64,000 nucleotides of DNA from positions 1 through 64,000 of the forward strand of contig NZ_AFPK01000044.1 of assembly GCF_000220525.1 (NCBI RefSeq). The letters run 5' to 3'. Position 1 is the first letter of the stretch, and every line of letters begins with the position of its first letter. The notes below the pieces were generated by a model. That model saw nothing but the letters and a program-made list of their open reading frames with translations, was not told the DNA's origin and did no database searches. The stretch comes from Ochrovirga pacifica. Its GTDB lineage: Bacteria > Bacteroidota > Bacteroidia > Flavobacteriales > Flavobacteriaceae. This document shows, piece by piece, positions 19,226 to 27,800 of the stretch. The position numbers and the translations under genes were made by a program.

Positions 19226-22048
19226 TTACAAGGCTTGTTTGATAGTGACATCTATAAATCGGAAACCTCCTAACGGAATTTCTATGGATGTTCTTTGCTG
19301 GCTGCTTTTAAATTTTTCCTGACTCAATATATCTTGAATTTGAACAGGAACCACCTTATGAAACTGAATTGTGGCAGTGCTTTTTTTAGGATTGATGTAG
19401 CCATTGTCTAACAATGTTACCCTTAATTTATCTGGAGCTATTTGAGCTACTACCCAAGCAACCTCTCCAGACACAGTTAAAGGAAGTTCTTTAGCATATT
19501 TTTGAATTTCTTTTTCTACTACCTTATAATACTCTTTTGCATTGTATTTCGTTTTTCCATCGGCAGAAAAATAAGAACGTCCATCGGTAATAAATTCTTT
19601 GGTAATGTTTTTATACATGGAATGCAAATTGTCTTTCAACAAACCTCTTGGTACATTTTGTTGTGCAAAAACACCATTTTGTGGTGGGGTAATTAATACC
19701 AAACCGTTGGGATATGGAGCTAAAAAATTCAATCTTCTTTCTTTTACCCCGCTTGCATAACGAGAAAAATCCCAAGGAGTAATAACTGCTCCAGGCCAAG
19801 AACCATTCATTCTACTAAACACCATTGGGTTTTCGGCTTCTTCTTTTTCATTAAAAAAAACAGTCCATTTTACATTAGCTCCATCTTCTAAAAAACGATG
19901 ATCAGGTTCTTTCATACTTAAATGTACAGGCGAAATACTTAACACTTCATTTCTTTTAGGCACATACAAAGCTCCTTTGGCAATTAGCTCCCAATACAAA
20001 CTTATATACTCTTGATTTACTGGAAAATTATTGATAAACTGAGCTCCATTTGCTGTATGAAAAATTAACATTCTAAGCATGTGATTGGGCAATCTTTGGT
20101 TTCCTAACTGTCTAGATCTATCAAAAGAAACATTGTCTGGTACTGCTCTTGTTCCCCAACTTTTTACTGCACCACTAGTCCACATTCCCATTCTTCCTGC
20201 CAAACTCAACTCCATGGTTTTGTCTGTAGTTTCTTCCATAGAAGGGATAAAAACATCCGCAAATTCTCCAGACATTAATCTAGACCAAGGACTTAGATAG
20301 TTAGATCCCAACCAAAAAATATTTTTAGACCTAAGGAAGATATTGGTGTTTTTTCCTTGTGCATAATTTGCCAAAGGATATATTAAATCATTTAACAAAA
20401 AGGTTAAATTGCTTTCGTTATGATCTTCTACCTCTGGATAAATTAACACTGTTTTTTTTCCTCTGGCTTTGTCTATTACTTTTTTGGTAGTGGCAATGCT
20501 AAACATATAAGGGTCGTTACCATGCCCACCCCAATAAGAAATTCCAGGAGCATTTTTATAGTTTTCAGCAATCTCTGAAACAGCTTGTATACTTGTAAGA
20601 GTATATTTTTTTCTTCGATCTCTTGTGTTTTGGTATTTTGAATTAGACAGTACAGAACGATCAAACTTTTCTACATTTTTCATAAAAACAGAATTCAAAA
20701 ACACAGGATTTTTATAGGTTGTTTCAATTTCTGTTTTTAGTTTTTGTAAATTTTCAGGAATTTTTTCTGTCATTAAATACACCAATTGCGATGAATTTTC
20801 TACTTCTGGTTTTTGATAAGCTTTTAACTGTTTTTTTATTTGCTGTGTATTCTCTAAGATTGTAGCAATTTTTCCTTTAGGCTCTAATTGCTGATAGTCT
20901 TTTTTCCACACTTCGCTATTCAAATCAAACACATGAATGCAACTCCCACCACTTTGAGCACTTGCCATAATCATTTGGTTATTTTTTTCATCTTTCCACA
21001 CATCATAATAGGCATATTTGCTTTGTATAATTTCTTCTTTTAACGTGTTGTCTGAAGGTTGATAGAGTCTAATCTGGTTTCCTATTCTAGTGATGTAGTA
21101 ATTTTTATTTCTTTGATTTAACACAATGGTTTGGGCAATATCGTAACCAAACCTTACTTTTTTTATTTCATGAAAACTAAAACGATTTGCATCTATATCG
21201 TAAGTGGTAACTAATAAATCGTTGGAATGAGCAGAAGCTCCCATTATAATTTCATCATTCCCATCTTGATCCACATCTGCTATTTTAAAATCACCAATAG
21301 GACGAATTCTAATTTTTTTCTTTAGTGATTTATTTCCTTTTACAGGAACTTTTTTAAACGGCAATTCTTCTAGAGGATTAAAAAAATATAAAGTTCCTGG
21401 CACGTTCATGTGATTGTTAGTCCCCAACACCACCAAGCCATTAGTACCATCACTTTTTTGATAAGGTCTTATAAAGTTGGCCGTAGCAATTCCTGCTTTA
21501 GGAAGTTCTTTTTTGTTTTTACTCCATGGTTTTTCTATAGAAAAGCGAGAGGTTTTTATCTCTTTAATCAAAGTTCCTTGTGCAGACAAATAATACAAAG
21601 AAGTATCAAATCCTCCTGCAACCACATAAGTTTTATCTTCCTTTTTTACCATTGTAACAGCGTACATAGGTGCTTGATTTTTCTGAAAAGACCACATCAC
21701 TTCTCCAAAACTATTCACACAATAAATTGTACCGTTGGCATTGGCTACCACCACTTCATCTATGGCATCACCATCTAAATCACCAGACCATAAATCATGA
21801 TTCATAAAACCTGAAAGTGGCTGTTCCCATAGCAACTTCCCCTCATCACTGTAAGCCAATAAAGTTCCTTCATAAGAACTTGCAATAAGTACCGTTTGCT
21901 TTTTGTAATTAGCCGTTTGCACTTTTTGAATGGTATAGTTGGTATCTATACTCATCGTTTTTTTACGCCTGTTGTTTTTTTCTTTTTCTGATGCTTGAAC
22001 AATGCTTAAAAAAGCAAGAAAACTCAATACAAGTAGTTTCAATTTCAT
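19226..22048 (-). CDS. Putative GH150 lambda-carrageenase, beta-propeller plus catalytic domain (paralogue B)
   Basis: A 940-residue paralogue of the 14675-17578 product. Signal peptide 1-19 is followed by a short basic stretch (NNRRKK) and then directly by the propeller, so it lacks the N-terminal jelly-roll piece of paralogue A. Calcium loops DLDGDAIDE and DVDQDGNDE are visible. The C-terminal half keeps WGGHGNDPY, PEVEDH, PSMEETTDK and WGTRAVPDN at matching places. The length is close to the characterised lambda-carrageenase. It has no sorting tail or lipobox, so location after the inner membrane is uncertain. It forms a single-gene unit bounded by terminators. Divergence between the two copies suggests different sulfation preferences, which is inference. 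Confidence 0.65.
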   Translation of the reverse strand: MKLKLLVLSFLAFLSIVQASEKEKNNRRKKTMSIDTNYTIQKVQTANYKKQTVLIASSYEGTLLAYSDEGKLLWEQPLSGFMNHDLWSGDLDGDAIDEVVVANANGTIYCVNSFGEVMWSFQKNQAPMYAVTMVKKEDKTYVVAGGFDTSLYYLSAQGTLIKEIKTSRFSIEKPWSKNKKELPKAGIATANFIRPYQKSDGTNGLVVLGTNNHMNVPGTLYFFNPLEELPFKKVPVKGNKSLKKKIRIRPIGDFKIADVDQDGNDEIIMGASAHSNDLLVTTYDIDANRFSFHEIKKVRFGYDIAQTIVLNQRNKNYYITRIGNQIRLYQPSDNTLKEEIIQSKYAYYDVWKDEKNNQMIMASAQSGGSCIHVFDLNSEVWKKDYQQLEPKGKIATILENTQQIKKQLKAYQKPEVENSSQLVYLMTEKIPENLQKLKTEIETTYKNPVFLNSVFMKNVEKFDRSVLSNSKYQNTRDRRKKYTLTSIQAVSEIAENYKNAPGISYWGGHGNDPYMFSIATTKKVIDKARGKKTVLIYPEVEDHNESNLTFLLNDLIYPLANYAQGKNTNIFLRSKNIFWLGSNYLSPWSRLMSGEFADVFIPSMEETTDKTMELSLAGRMGMWTSGAVKSWGTRAVPDNVSFDRSRQLGNQRLPNHMLRMLIFHTANGAQFINNFPVNQEYISLYWELIAKGALYVPKRNEVLSISPVHLSMKEPDHRFLEDGANVKWTVFFNEKEEAENPMVFSRMNGSWPGAVITPWDFSRYASGVKERRLNFLAPYPNGLVLITPPQNGVFAQQNVPRGLLKDNLHSMYKNITKEFITDGRSYFSADGKTKYNAKEYYKVVEKEIQKYAKELPLTVSGEVAWVVAQIAPDKLRVTLLDNGYINPKKSTATIQFHKVVPVQIQDILSQEKFKSSQQRTSIEIPLGGFRFIDVTIKQAL

Positions 22049-22134
22049 TGGTTTTTATCTTTAAAATAAACAGCTGTAAAAAACATATTTTTTTAGCATT
22101 CACTGTCCTTGTGTATACATAAATTGTAGCTATC

Positions 22135-22213
22135 AAAAAAAATCCCTTATTCGTTAGACAGTCTCCAAAATGTATCATACATTTCTGGATGCTCTATCCT
22201 ATGAATAAGGGAT
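22135..22213 (-). terminator. Branched terminator-like structure after the 441-residue T9SS protein
   Basis: On the minus strand an 11-bp perfect outer stem (ATCCCTTATTC/GAATAAGGGAT) encloses 50 nt and is followed by eight T. Inside lie an 8-bp near-palindrome (AAATGTAT, one base, ATACATTT; 22168-22184) and a 4-bp hairpin (GGAT/ATCC; 22187-22199). It begins 20 bp after the stop at 22233. It is larger and more branched than the other terminators of the locus. Confidence 0.6.
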
Positions 22214-22232
22214 GCTACTATTATATTTTTTT

Positions 22233-23558
22233 TTACAATACTACTTTTACAGTATCGTGTTTATTTCCTTTGGCTATTTTAACAATATAAATACCACTAG
22301 CTAAACCTGTTGTTTCTACTTGTTGACCTGTAATAGAATATACAGATTCTAAATTTGCACCAATAACAGAAATTGTTCCATTGTTAGCCTTTACAATAGC
22401 TCCTTCTATTTTAGAGGTAGTTGTTGATAAAGTAGCAGCATCTATCCATTTTAAATTGTCAATATACACCACAGTATTGGCATCCGCTGATAAAATTTTT
22501 AATGTACACCCTGCATCTGTAGTTTGCTCAAACATATCTACTGTTGATGTTAATGTATGCCAACTATCTTTTGATAAATTAGGGTCTAAATCAATAGACA
22601 TTGTCTTAAAAGGAGTTGCAGGGCTTGAATCGTTATTGGCTTTGATATTTAAGGTTAATTTGGAAGGAACTGTTTTCCCAGAAGGGATGTATACATCTGC
22701 TTGAATTGCATAATCTCCAGCTGCAAAACTAATTAACGAAGTTCCTGGGGTAGTTTCATTTCCTCCTTGAATGTTTTTCTCTCCTGCACCTACTGACGAA
22801 TCGTATTTTAAGCTATACGTTCCAGAGCTAGCTTGCTCATCTGTAAAAGAATAATAATCATCGTGCTGTAAAAACCAACCTGTTGCAGTTGAGTTTCCGT
22901 TTGCATTGGGCTCAATAATTCCTTCTACCACTGCATCTGCAGCTTCAAAACCAAAGTATTCTTCAAAAGTGTGGCTAGCAACCCCGTTGTATTCTTCTAT
23001 TTTTATATCATCTACATAAACTGTACTTGTTCCTGAAGCAGGTACTGTTCCTTGAAAGTTGATTGTCATCCAGTTTTTACTATCTCCTAAATTAGGATCT
23101 GCAGTAGTTGTTACAATTTTATAAACTTTGGTCCACACGCCATTTGGTACCGCAGAGATATCAATATTTGCCCCAGAACCTTTGATAGGTAAGTTTAAAC
23201 TTTGTGGCTGTGTACCACTGGTTACTTTTACCCAAGCGGAAATTAAATAGTCTCTTTCTGTTAAGCCAAAATTTCCTTCTTTGTTTACATTAGACCTCCA
23301 TGTTTGAAGTTTTGCAGCTGTAGGATTTGCTAGACTGTAGTCAAAAACAGCTTTCATGCTATAAGTTCCTGAGTGTGCTTCCTCGTTAGATTGTGTAAAA
23401 CCTGACACTTGAGTCCATGCCGTAACAATATCAGAAGTACCCCCATTGTAGTCTACACTGGTCAACTCAAAACCAAAAGCATCGGCATTTAATATTTGAG
23501 CATTTGCACCAAAAGCCATCAAAAACATAGCTGATATTTGAAGTAATTGTTTTTTCAT
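22233..23558 (-). CDS. T9SS-secreted jelly-roll protein, function unknown (GH150-associated)
   Basis: A 441-residue secreted protein: signal peptide 1-20 (MAFGANAQ end), two beta-sandwich domains (about 25-190 and 195-370), and a type A T9SS sorting domain (about 375-441, ending with a basic DTVKVV tail). The sorting domain is nearly the same as in the 424-residue protein (shared VYSITGQQV and SGIYIVKI). No catalytic residues are recognisable; the sandwiches resemble carbohydrate-binding modules, with phrases such as VYVDDIKIEEYN that are usual in such domains. It precedes the 940-residue GH150-like gene in transcription order, so every GH150-like gene has T9SS neighbours. It has a GACATCT motif 82 bp upstream. 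Confidence 0.8.
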   Translation of the reverse strand: MKKQLLQISAMFLMAFGANAQILNADAFGFELTSVDYNGGTSDIVTAWTQVSGFTQSNEEAHSGTYSMKAVFDYSLANPTAAKLQTWRSNVNKEGNFGLTERDYLISAWVKVTSGTQPQSLNLPIKGSGANIDISAVPNGVWTKVYKIVTTTADPNLGDSKNWMTINFQGTVPASGTSTVYVDDIKIEEYNGVASHTFEEYFGFEAADAVVEGIIEPNANGNSTATGWFLQHDDYYSFTDEQASSGTYSLKYDSSVGAGEKNIQGGNETTPGTSLISFAAGDYAIQADVYIPSGKTVPSKLTLNIKANNDSSPATPFKTMSIDLDPNLSKDSWHTLTSTVDMFEQTTDAGCTLKILSADANTVVYIDNLKWIDAATLSTTTSKIEGAIVKANNGTISVIGANLESVYSITGQQVETTGLASGIYIVKIAKGNKHDTVKVVL

Positions 23559-23639
23559 AATATTTAAAGTTTTTAATAATTAAATTATGAATACGAAATA
23601 ATTACAATTCAATAAAAACTATATCTAGCTATGTAAATT

Positions 23640-23646
23640 AGATGTC
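23640..23646 (-). promoter_or_regulatory. Candidate regulatory motif GACATCT upstream of the 441-residue protein gene
   Basis: GACATCT on the minus strand, context AAAGACATCTAATTTA, 82 bp upstream of the start at 23558. Third of three copies in promoter regions of this locus. Confidence 0.35.
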
Positions 23647-23668
23647 TTTCTCGGTTAATTTTTACAAT

Positions 23669-23697
23669 AAAAAAAGCACACCCACTAGGTGTGCTTT
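23669..23697 (-). terminator. Terminator overlapping the end of the CstA-like gene
   Basis: A 10-bp stem (AAAGCACACC/GGTGTGCTTT) with a 5-nt loop followed by a T run on the minus strand. The stop codon of the transporter gene lies inside it. Confidence 0.85.
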
Positions 23698-25151
23698 GAC
23701 ATTTTACGAAAAATTTTAAACTTTTTTTGTCTTTTAGTTCTTTTAACAAACACTATAAATAAAATAGTAATTGCTATTGTTAGCAATGCTCCTAGCGTAT
23801 AAGACCATTGCTTTTCTAACTGAAAACCTTCTGGAGCTATTAAAATATAAGTACTACAAACCATGGTCATAAAAATGGCAGGTAACAACGTAACCCAATA
23901 ATTCTTTTGTTTGCCTATTAAATAGGCAGTTATGGTCCACAAAACAACAACCGCTAATGTTTGGTTGGCCCATGCAAAATACCTCCAAATAATAGCAAAG
24001 TTTACTTTGGTTAACACAAAAGCCACGACAAACAAAGGAACACTAATATACAATCTCTTATAAATACTTTTTTGATCAAACGAAAACACATCTGCTAGAA
24101 TTAACCTTGCAGATCTAAAAGCTGTGTCTCCTGAGGTAATGGGAGCTGCAACAATTCCTAAAACTGCTAAAATTCCACCTACACTACCTAACATATTTAA
24201 CGATATTTCATTAGCTGCCCACGCTGCACTATTTCCATTTTCAGCCATTGCTTGGTTTAGTCCATGTACATCACCAAAAAACACCATCGCTGCTGCTGCC
24301 CAAACCAAAGCAACAATTCCCTCAGTAATCATAGCTCCAAAAAACACTTTTTTTCCTTCCACTTCATTTTTAACACAACGAGCCATTAAAGGAGATTGTG
24401 TTGCATGAAAACCCGAAATTGCTCCGCAAGCAATGGTAATAAACAACATAGGAAAAATAGGTGTATTTTCTGAATTGTGTTTCATGTTTACTAAGTTAGA
24501 AGGGATTATTTCTGGAATCTGATAGTCTCCCGTTAACAAAACCACCAGCAAACCTAAAGCCATAAATAACATTGCTGCTCCAAACACAGGATACAGTTTA
24601 CTAATAACCTTATCTATAGGTAACAAAGTGGATAATATATAATAAATTAAAATAAAAGCAACCCAAACAGAAATTCCCAAAGCATTCGCTGTCATTCCAT
24701 CTATTATTTTGGCAGGACCTACTAAAAAAACAGCTCCCACAAAAATTAACAATACCACTGTAAAAAAACGCATAAATTGTTTGATGGCATTCCCTAAATA
24801 AATCCCAACTACCTCACTAATACTTAACCCTCCATGACGTAACGACATCATTCCAGAAAAATAATCGTGAACTGCACCTCCAAAAACACATCCAAAAACA
24901 ATCCATAAAAAAGCCGATGGTCCATACATTGCTCCTGCAATAGCTCCAAAAATAGGACCTAGACCAGCTATGTTAAGAAACTGAATTAAAAAAACTTTCC
25001 ACAAAGGCAAAGGCATATAATCAATATCATCTCTCTGGCTGATGGCTGGGGTTTCTTTATTAGGATCTATAACAAAAATGTTTTCTATGATTTTTCCATA
25101 CACAAAATAGCCTACCACTAAGATGACTATTGAAATTACAAATGATTTCAT
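23685..25151 (-). CDS. CstA-family (carbon starvation) transporter
   Basis: A 488-residue polytopic membrane protein with about 12-14 hydrophobic segments. The opening (FVIDPNKETPA, then GLGPIFGAIAGAMYG and HDYFSGMMSLRHGG) is characteristic of the CstA/BtsT family, which in enterobacteria imports peptides or pyruvate. It is shorter than the roughly 700-residue E. coli CstA, as is usual for the short form. It starts 1 bp after the stop of the GH2 gene, so it is co-translated with a beta-galactosidase. That position suggests a role in handling carbon from galactan breakdown, such as uptake of pyruvate or another small product; the substrate is unknown. Confidence 0.88.
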   Translation of the reverse strand: MKSFVISIVILVVGYFVYGKIIENIFVIDPNKETPAISQRDDIDYMPLPLWKVFLIQFLNIAGLGPIFGAIAGAMYGPSAFLWIVFGCVFGGAVHDYFSGMMSLRHGGLSISEVVGIYLGNAIKQFMRFFTVVLLIFVGAVFLVGPAKIIDGMTANALGISVWVAFILIYYILSTLLPIDKVISKLYPVFGAAMLFMALGLLVVLLTGDYQIPEIIPSNLVNMKHNSENTPIFPMLFITIACGAISGFHATQSPLMARCVKNEVEGKKVFFGAMITEGIVALVWAAAAMVFFGDVHGLNQAMAENGNSAAWAANEISLNMLGSVGGILAVLGIVAAPITSGDTAFRSARLILADVFSFDQKSIYKRLYISVPLFVVAFVLTKVNFAIIWRYFAWANQTLAVVVLWTITAYLIGKQKNYWVTLLPAIFMTMVCSTYILIAPEGFQLEKQWSYTLGALLTIAITILFIVFVKRTKRQKKFKIFRKMSKHT

Positions 25152-25152
25152 A

Positions 25153-27558
25153 CTATTTAATTACTTGTTTTGCTGTTTTTAAATGATCTGCACTTACGAC
25201 TATTTCTATTTTTCCTTCTTCCAACACCTTAAGAATTAACAAACACTTTCCTTGATGTGTTTTACATTTTTCTTTGTTTGTAAAACTTAAATGATCTTGC
25301 ATATCTCCATTATCAAAAGCCAAAATTTTTGCATTGTTACTAACAAACACTGTTAAGTCATCCGATTCCCAAGTTACTAACTTTCCTTTTTTATCTAAAA
25401 CACTTACCTCTACCTGAACAACATCTCCTTTATGTAACTGCTGTTTATTTGTCTTTAATTGAATTTTATATGCTTTTTTTGTTGTGTATAATACATCTTC
25501 TGTTACTTTTTTTCCGTTAGTGTACCCCACAGCTTTTAATTCACCAGGTTGATAAACTACTTTCTTCCATTTCATGATTTTATTTGGAAAATTTACCATT
25601 TTTTGAGTTCCTATTTTTTTTCCATTCACATACAGCTCCACCACATCACAGTTGGTATAGCTTACCAAATCATATGTTTTTCCTTTTTTTAAATTCCATG
25701 TTGCATCCATTGGAGGCCAACCCCATTTTCCTGAAGTAGAAAAATCAGCAGCATCTCCTTGATAAACATAGGTTTTAATCATTGGAGCATCTGTCCATAC
25801 GGACTGATAAAAATACGCTCTATTCTTTTTGAAACCCGCAAAATTTAACAAACCGCTATCTGTACCCAATTTTGGCCATTTTTTTGATTCTCCTAAATAA
25901 TCCATTCCAGACCATAAAAATAGTCCCATATTATGCTCATTGTCTAACACATCAAACCAAGGTGATTTTTCTATATTGGCAAATCTTTTGTCTGCTGTGC
26001 TATTAAAATATGTATAGCTTTCTGTGCTTACAAAAGGTTTTCCTGGATTTTGCACTCCAATAGCTTTACACCATTGTTCTCCGTAATTCAATGCTATCAA
26101 ATCCATATACTCACAGGTTTCTATTATGTCTTGTACTTTTTGCGAGGGTACACCATCTCTTCCTCTTTCCATTCCCGAAATTACAGGTCTTGTATTGTCT
26201 ATAGATCTAACAAAATTGGTATACTTTTTTAAGCCCACCTTCTGTTCGATTGTTCCAGGGGAATGATTCTCGTTTCCTACACTCCAAATAATTACACTAG
26301 GATGGTTGATGTCTCTACGAATAGATTGCTCGTAATTTTTTTGCCATTCTGTTTCAAAATAAGGATTGGAAAACCCCATAGGGTTAAAGAAATTTCCTTT
26401 TCTTGTTTTTCCCCTTACAAAACCATCATCATTCCACTTATCTACAAACTCGTCCATTACTAAAAACCCCATTTCATCGCACAAATTCATAAACTCTGGT
26501 GCTGCTACGTTGTGTGCTGTTCTTATCGCATTACAACCTATTTCTTTTAAGGTTTGCAATCTTGTTTTCCAAACTTCAATAGGCACCGCTACACCTAAAG
26601 AACCGGCATCTACATGCAAACAAACTCCTTTCATTTTTAAAGGTTTTTCATTTAAAAAGAATCCTTTTTTAGCATCGAACTTTATGGTTCTTACTCCAAA
26701 AACACTTTCGTAATCGTCTACCACCTGTCCATTGATAATAATTTGAGTAAGTGTTTTGTACAAGTTAGGAGCATCAATATGCCATCTTTTGGGGTTTTTA
26801 AGTGTTATTTTTTGTAGGGTTTTGTAAGTTGTGTTTAAGGTAGTATTGACAACATTTGCTGCTACCCCTACTTGATTATTAGCTTCATCAAACAAAGTAG
26901 TTTTAAGAGTTACTTGCTCTTTATTAGCAAAGTTTTCTATTAAGGTTTCTATTTCAACTATTGCCTCTTTATTGTTTATTTTAGGTGTGGTTATTTTTGT
27001 ACCCCAATTCTTTACATGTGTATTGTGGGTAATGGTTAACCATGAGTTTCTGTAAATTCCAGAGCCTGTATACCAGCGAGCACTTGGTTGGTCGGAATGA
27101 TCTACTCTAACAGCAATTACATTAGATTCATCAAACTTTAAAAATTCAGTTATATCGTAGTAAAAACTAGTAAATCCGTTGTATTGTGCTCCTACATAAA
27201 TTCCGTTAATCCAAATTTTAGCATTTCTATAAATAGCATCAAATTGGATCTCAACATACTTTCCTTTGTGTTTTTTTGGTATTACAAACTCTTTTCTATA
27301 CCACCCTATTCCGCCAGGAAACCAGGCATTTCTACCCGAATTTGATTCACTCAGTTTTTGCTCTATACTCCAATCATGCGGAAGGTTTAATTCTCTCCAA
27401 TGATCGTCTTGGTAGTTAGGTTCTGAATATTTTAAACTATCAGACAAACTAAATTTCCAATGGTTGTTAAAACCTTGCTTGATTCTAACATGAGTTTGAG
27501 CTGTTGCCATTGCTCCCCAAAAAACGAATAGTACAAGAAGGTATCTTCTAATTTTCAT
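25153..27558 (-). CDS. GH2 beta-galactosidase
   Basis: An 801-residue secreted GH2 enzyme. The ATG at 27558 opens a signal peptide (1-20, ending MATA); upstream there is only a TTG. Domains in order: sugar-binding sandwich (about 25-180), immunoglobulin-like domain (about 180-290), TIM barrel (about 290-590) and C-terminal beta domains. The acid/base is E430 in WSVGNEN and the nucleophile E513 in FVSTES. NAIRTAHN (343-350) is the usual barrel motif. It most likely removes non-reducing beta-galactose from neutral or desulfated galactan oligosaccharides; a beta-glucuronidase or mannosidase role is less likely in this context. It is the first gene of a unit with the CstA-like transporter. Confidence 0.9.
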   Translation of the reverse strand: MKIRRYLLVLFVFWGAMATAQTHVRIKQGFNNHWKFSLSDSLKYSEPNYQDDHWRELNLPHDWSIEQKLSESNSGRNAWFPGGIGWYRKEFVIPKKHKGKYVEIQFDAIYRNAKIWINGIYVGAQYNGFTSFYYDITEFLKFDESNVIAVRVDHSDQPSARWYTGSGIYRNSWLTITHNTHVKNWGTKITTPKINNKEAIVEIETLIENFANKEQVTLKTTLFDEANNQVGVAANVVNTTLNTTYKTLQKITLKNPKRWHIDAPNLYKTLTQIIINGQVVDDYESVFGVRTIKFDAKKGFFLNEKPLKMKGVCLHVDAGSLGVAVPIEVWKTRLQTLKEIGCNAIRTAHNVAAPEFMNLCDEMGFLVMDEFVDKWNDDGFVRGKTRKGNFFNPMGFSNPYFETEWQKNYEQSIRRDINHPSVIIWSVGNENHSPGTIEQKVGLKKYTNFVRSIDNTRPVISGMERGRDGVPSQKVQDIIETCEYMDLIALNYGEQWCKAIGVQNPGKPFVSTESYTYFNSTADKRFANIEKSPWFDVLDNEHNMGLFLWSGMDYLGESKKWPKLGTDSGLLNFAGFKKNRAYFYQSVWTDAPMIKTYVYQGDAADFSTSGKWGWPPMDATWNLKKGKTYDLVSYTNCDVVELYVNGKKIGTQKMVNFPNKIMKWKKVVYQPGELKAVGYTNGKKVTEDVLYTTKKAYKIQLKTNKQQLHKGDVVQVEVSVLDKKGKLVTWESDDLTVFVSNNAKILAFDNGDMQDHLSFTNKEKCKTHQGKCLLILKVLEEGKIEIVVSADHLKTAKQVIK

Positions 27559-27769
27559 AAATACTTTTGATTTTAAAACAAGGTTGGACAATTTAGCCCT
27601 ATAGATTTATAATTTTCAACTGTTGATTGACCAAGCTCAACACAAAAAAACTACATCCAAAATCAAAACTACTAGAAACTAAACTTTAAAAAGTCTTTGT
27701 GGGTTTATGAAATGGTTTTATGTGTACTAAAATCTAATTACCAATACTATACATAGCCTTAAGATTTAG

Positions 27770-27800
27770 AAAAAGTCTTAAGTTTTTAGGCTTAAGACTT
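27770..27800 (-). terminator. Terminator after the GH43-like gene
   Basis: A perfect 10-bp inverted repeat (AAGTCTTAAG/CTTAAGACTT) with an 8-nt loop, followed by T residues on the minus strand. It overlaps the stop codon at 27799-27801. Confidence 0.85.
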
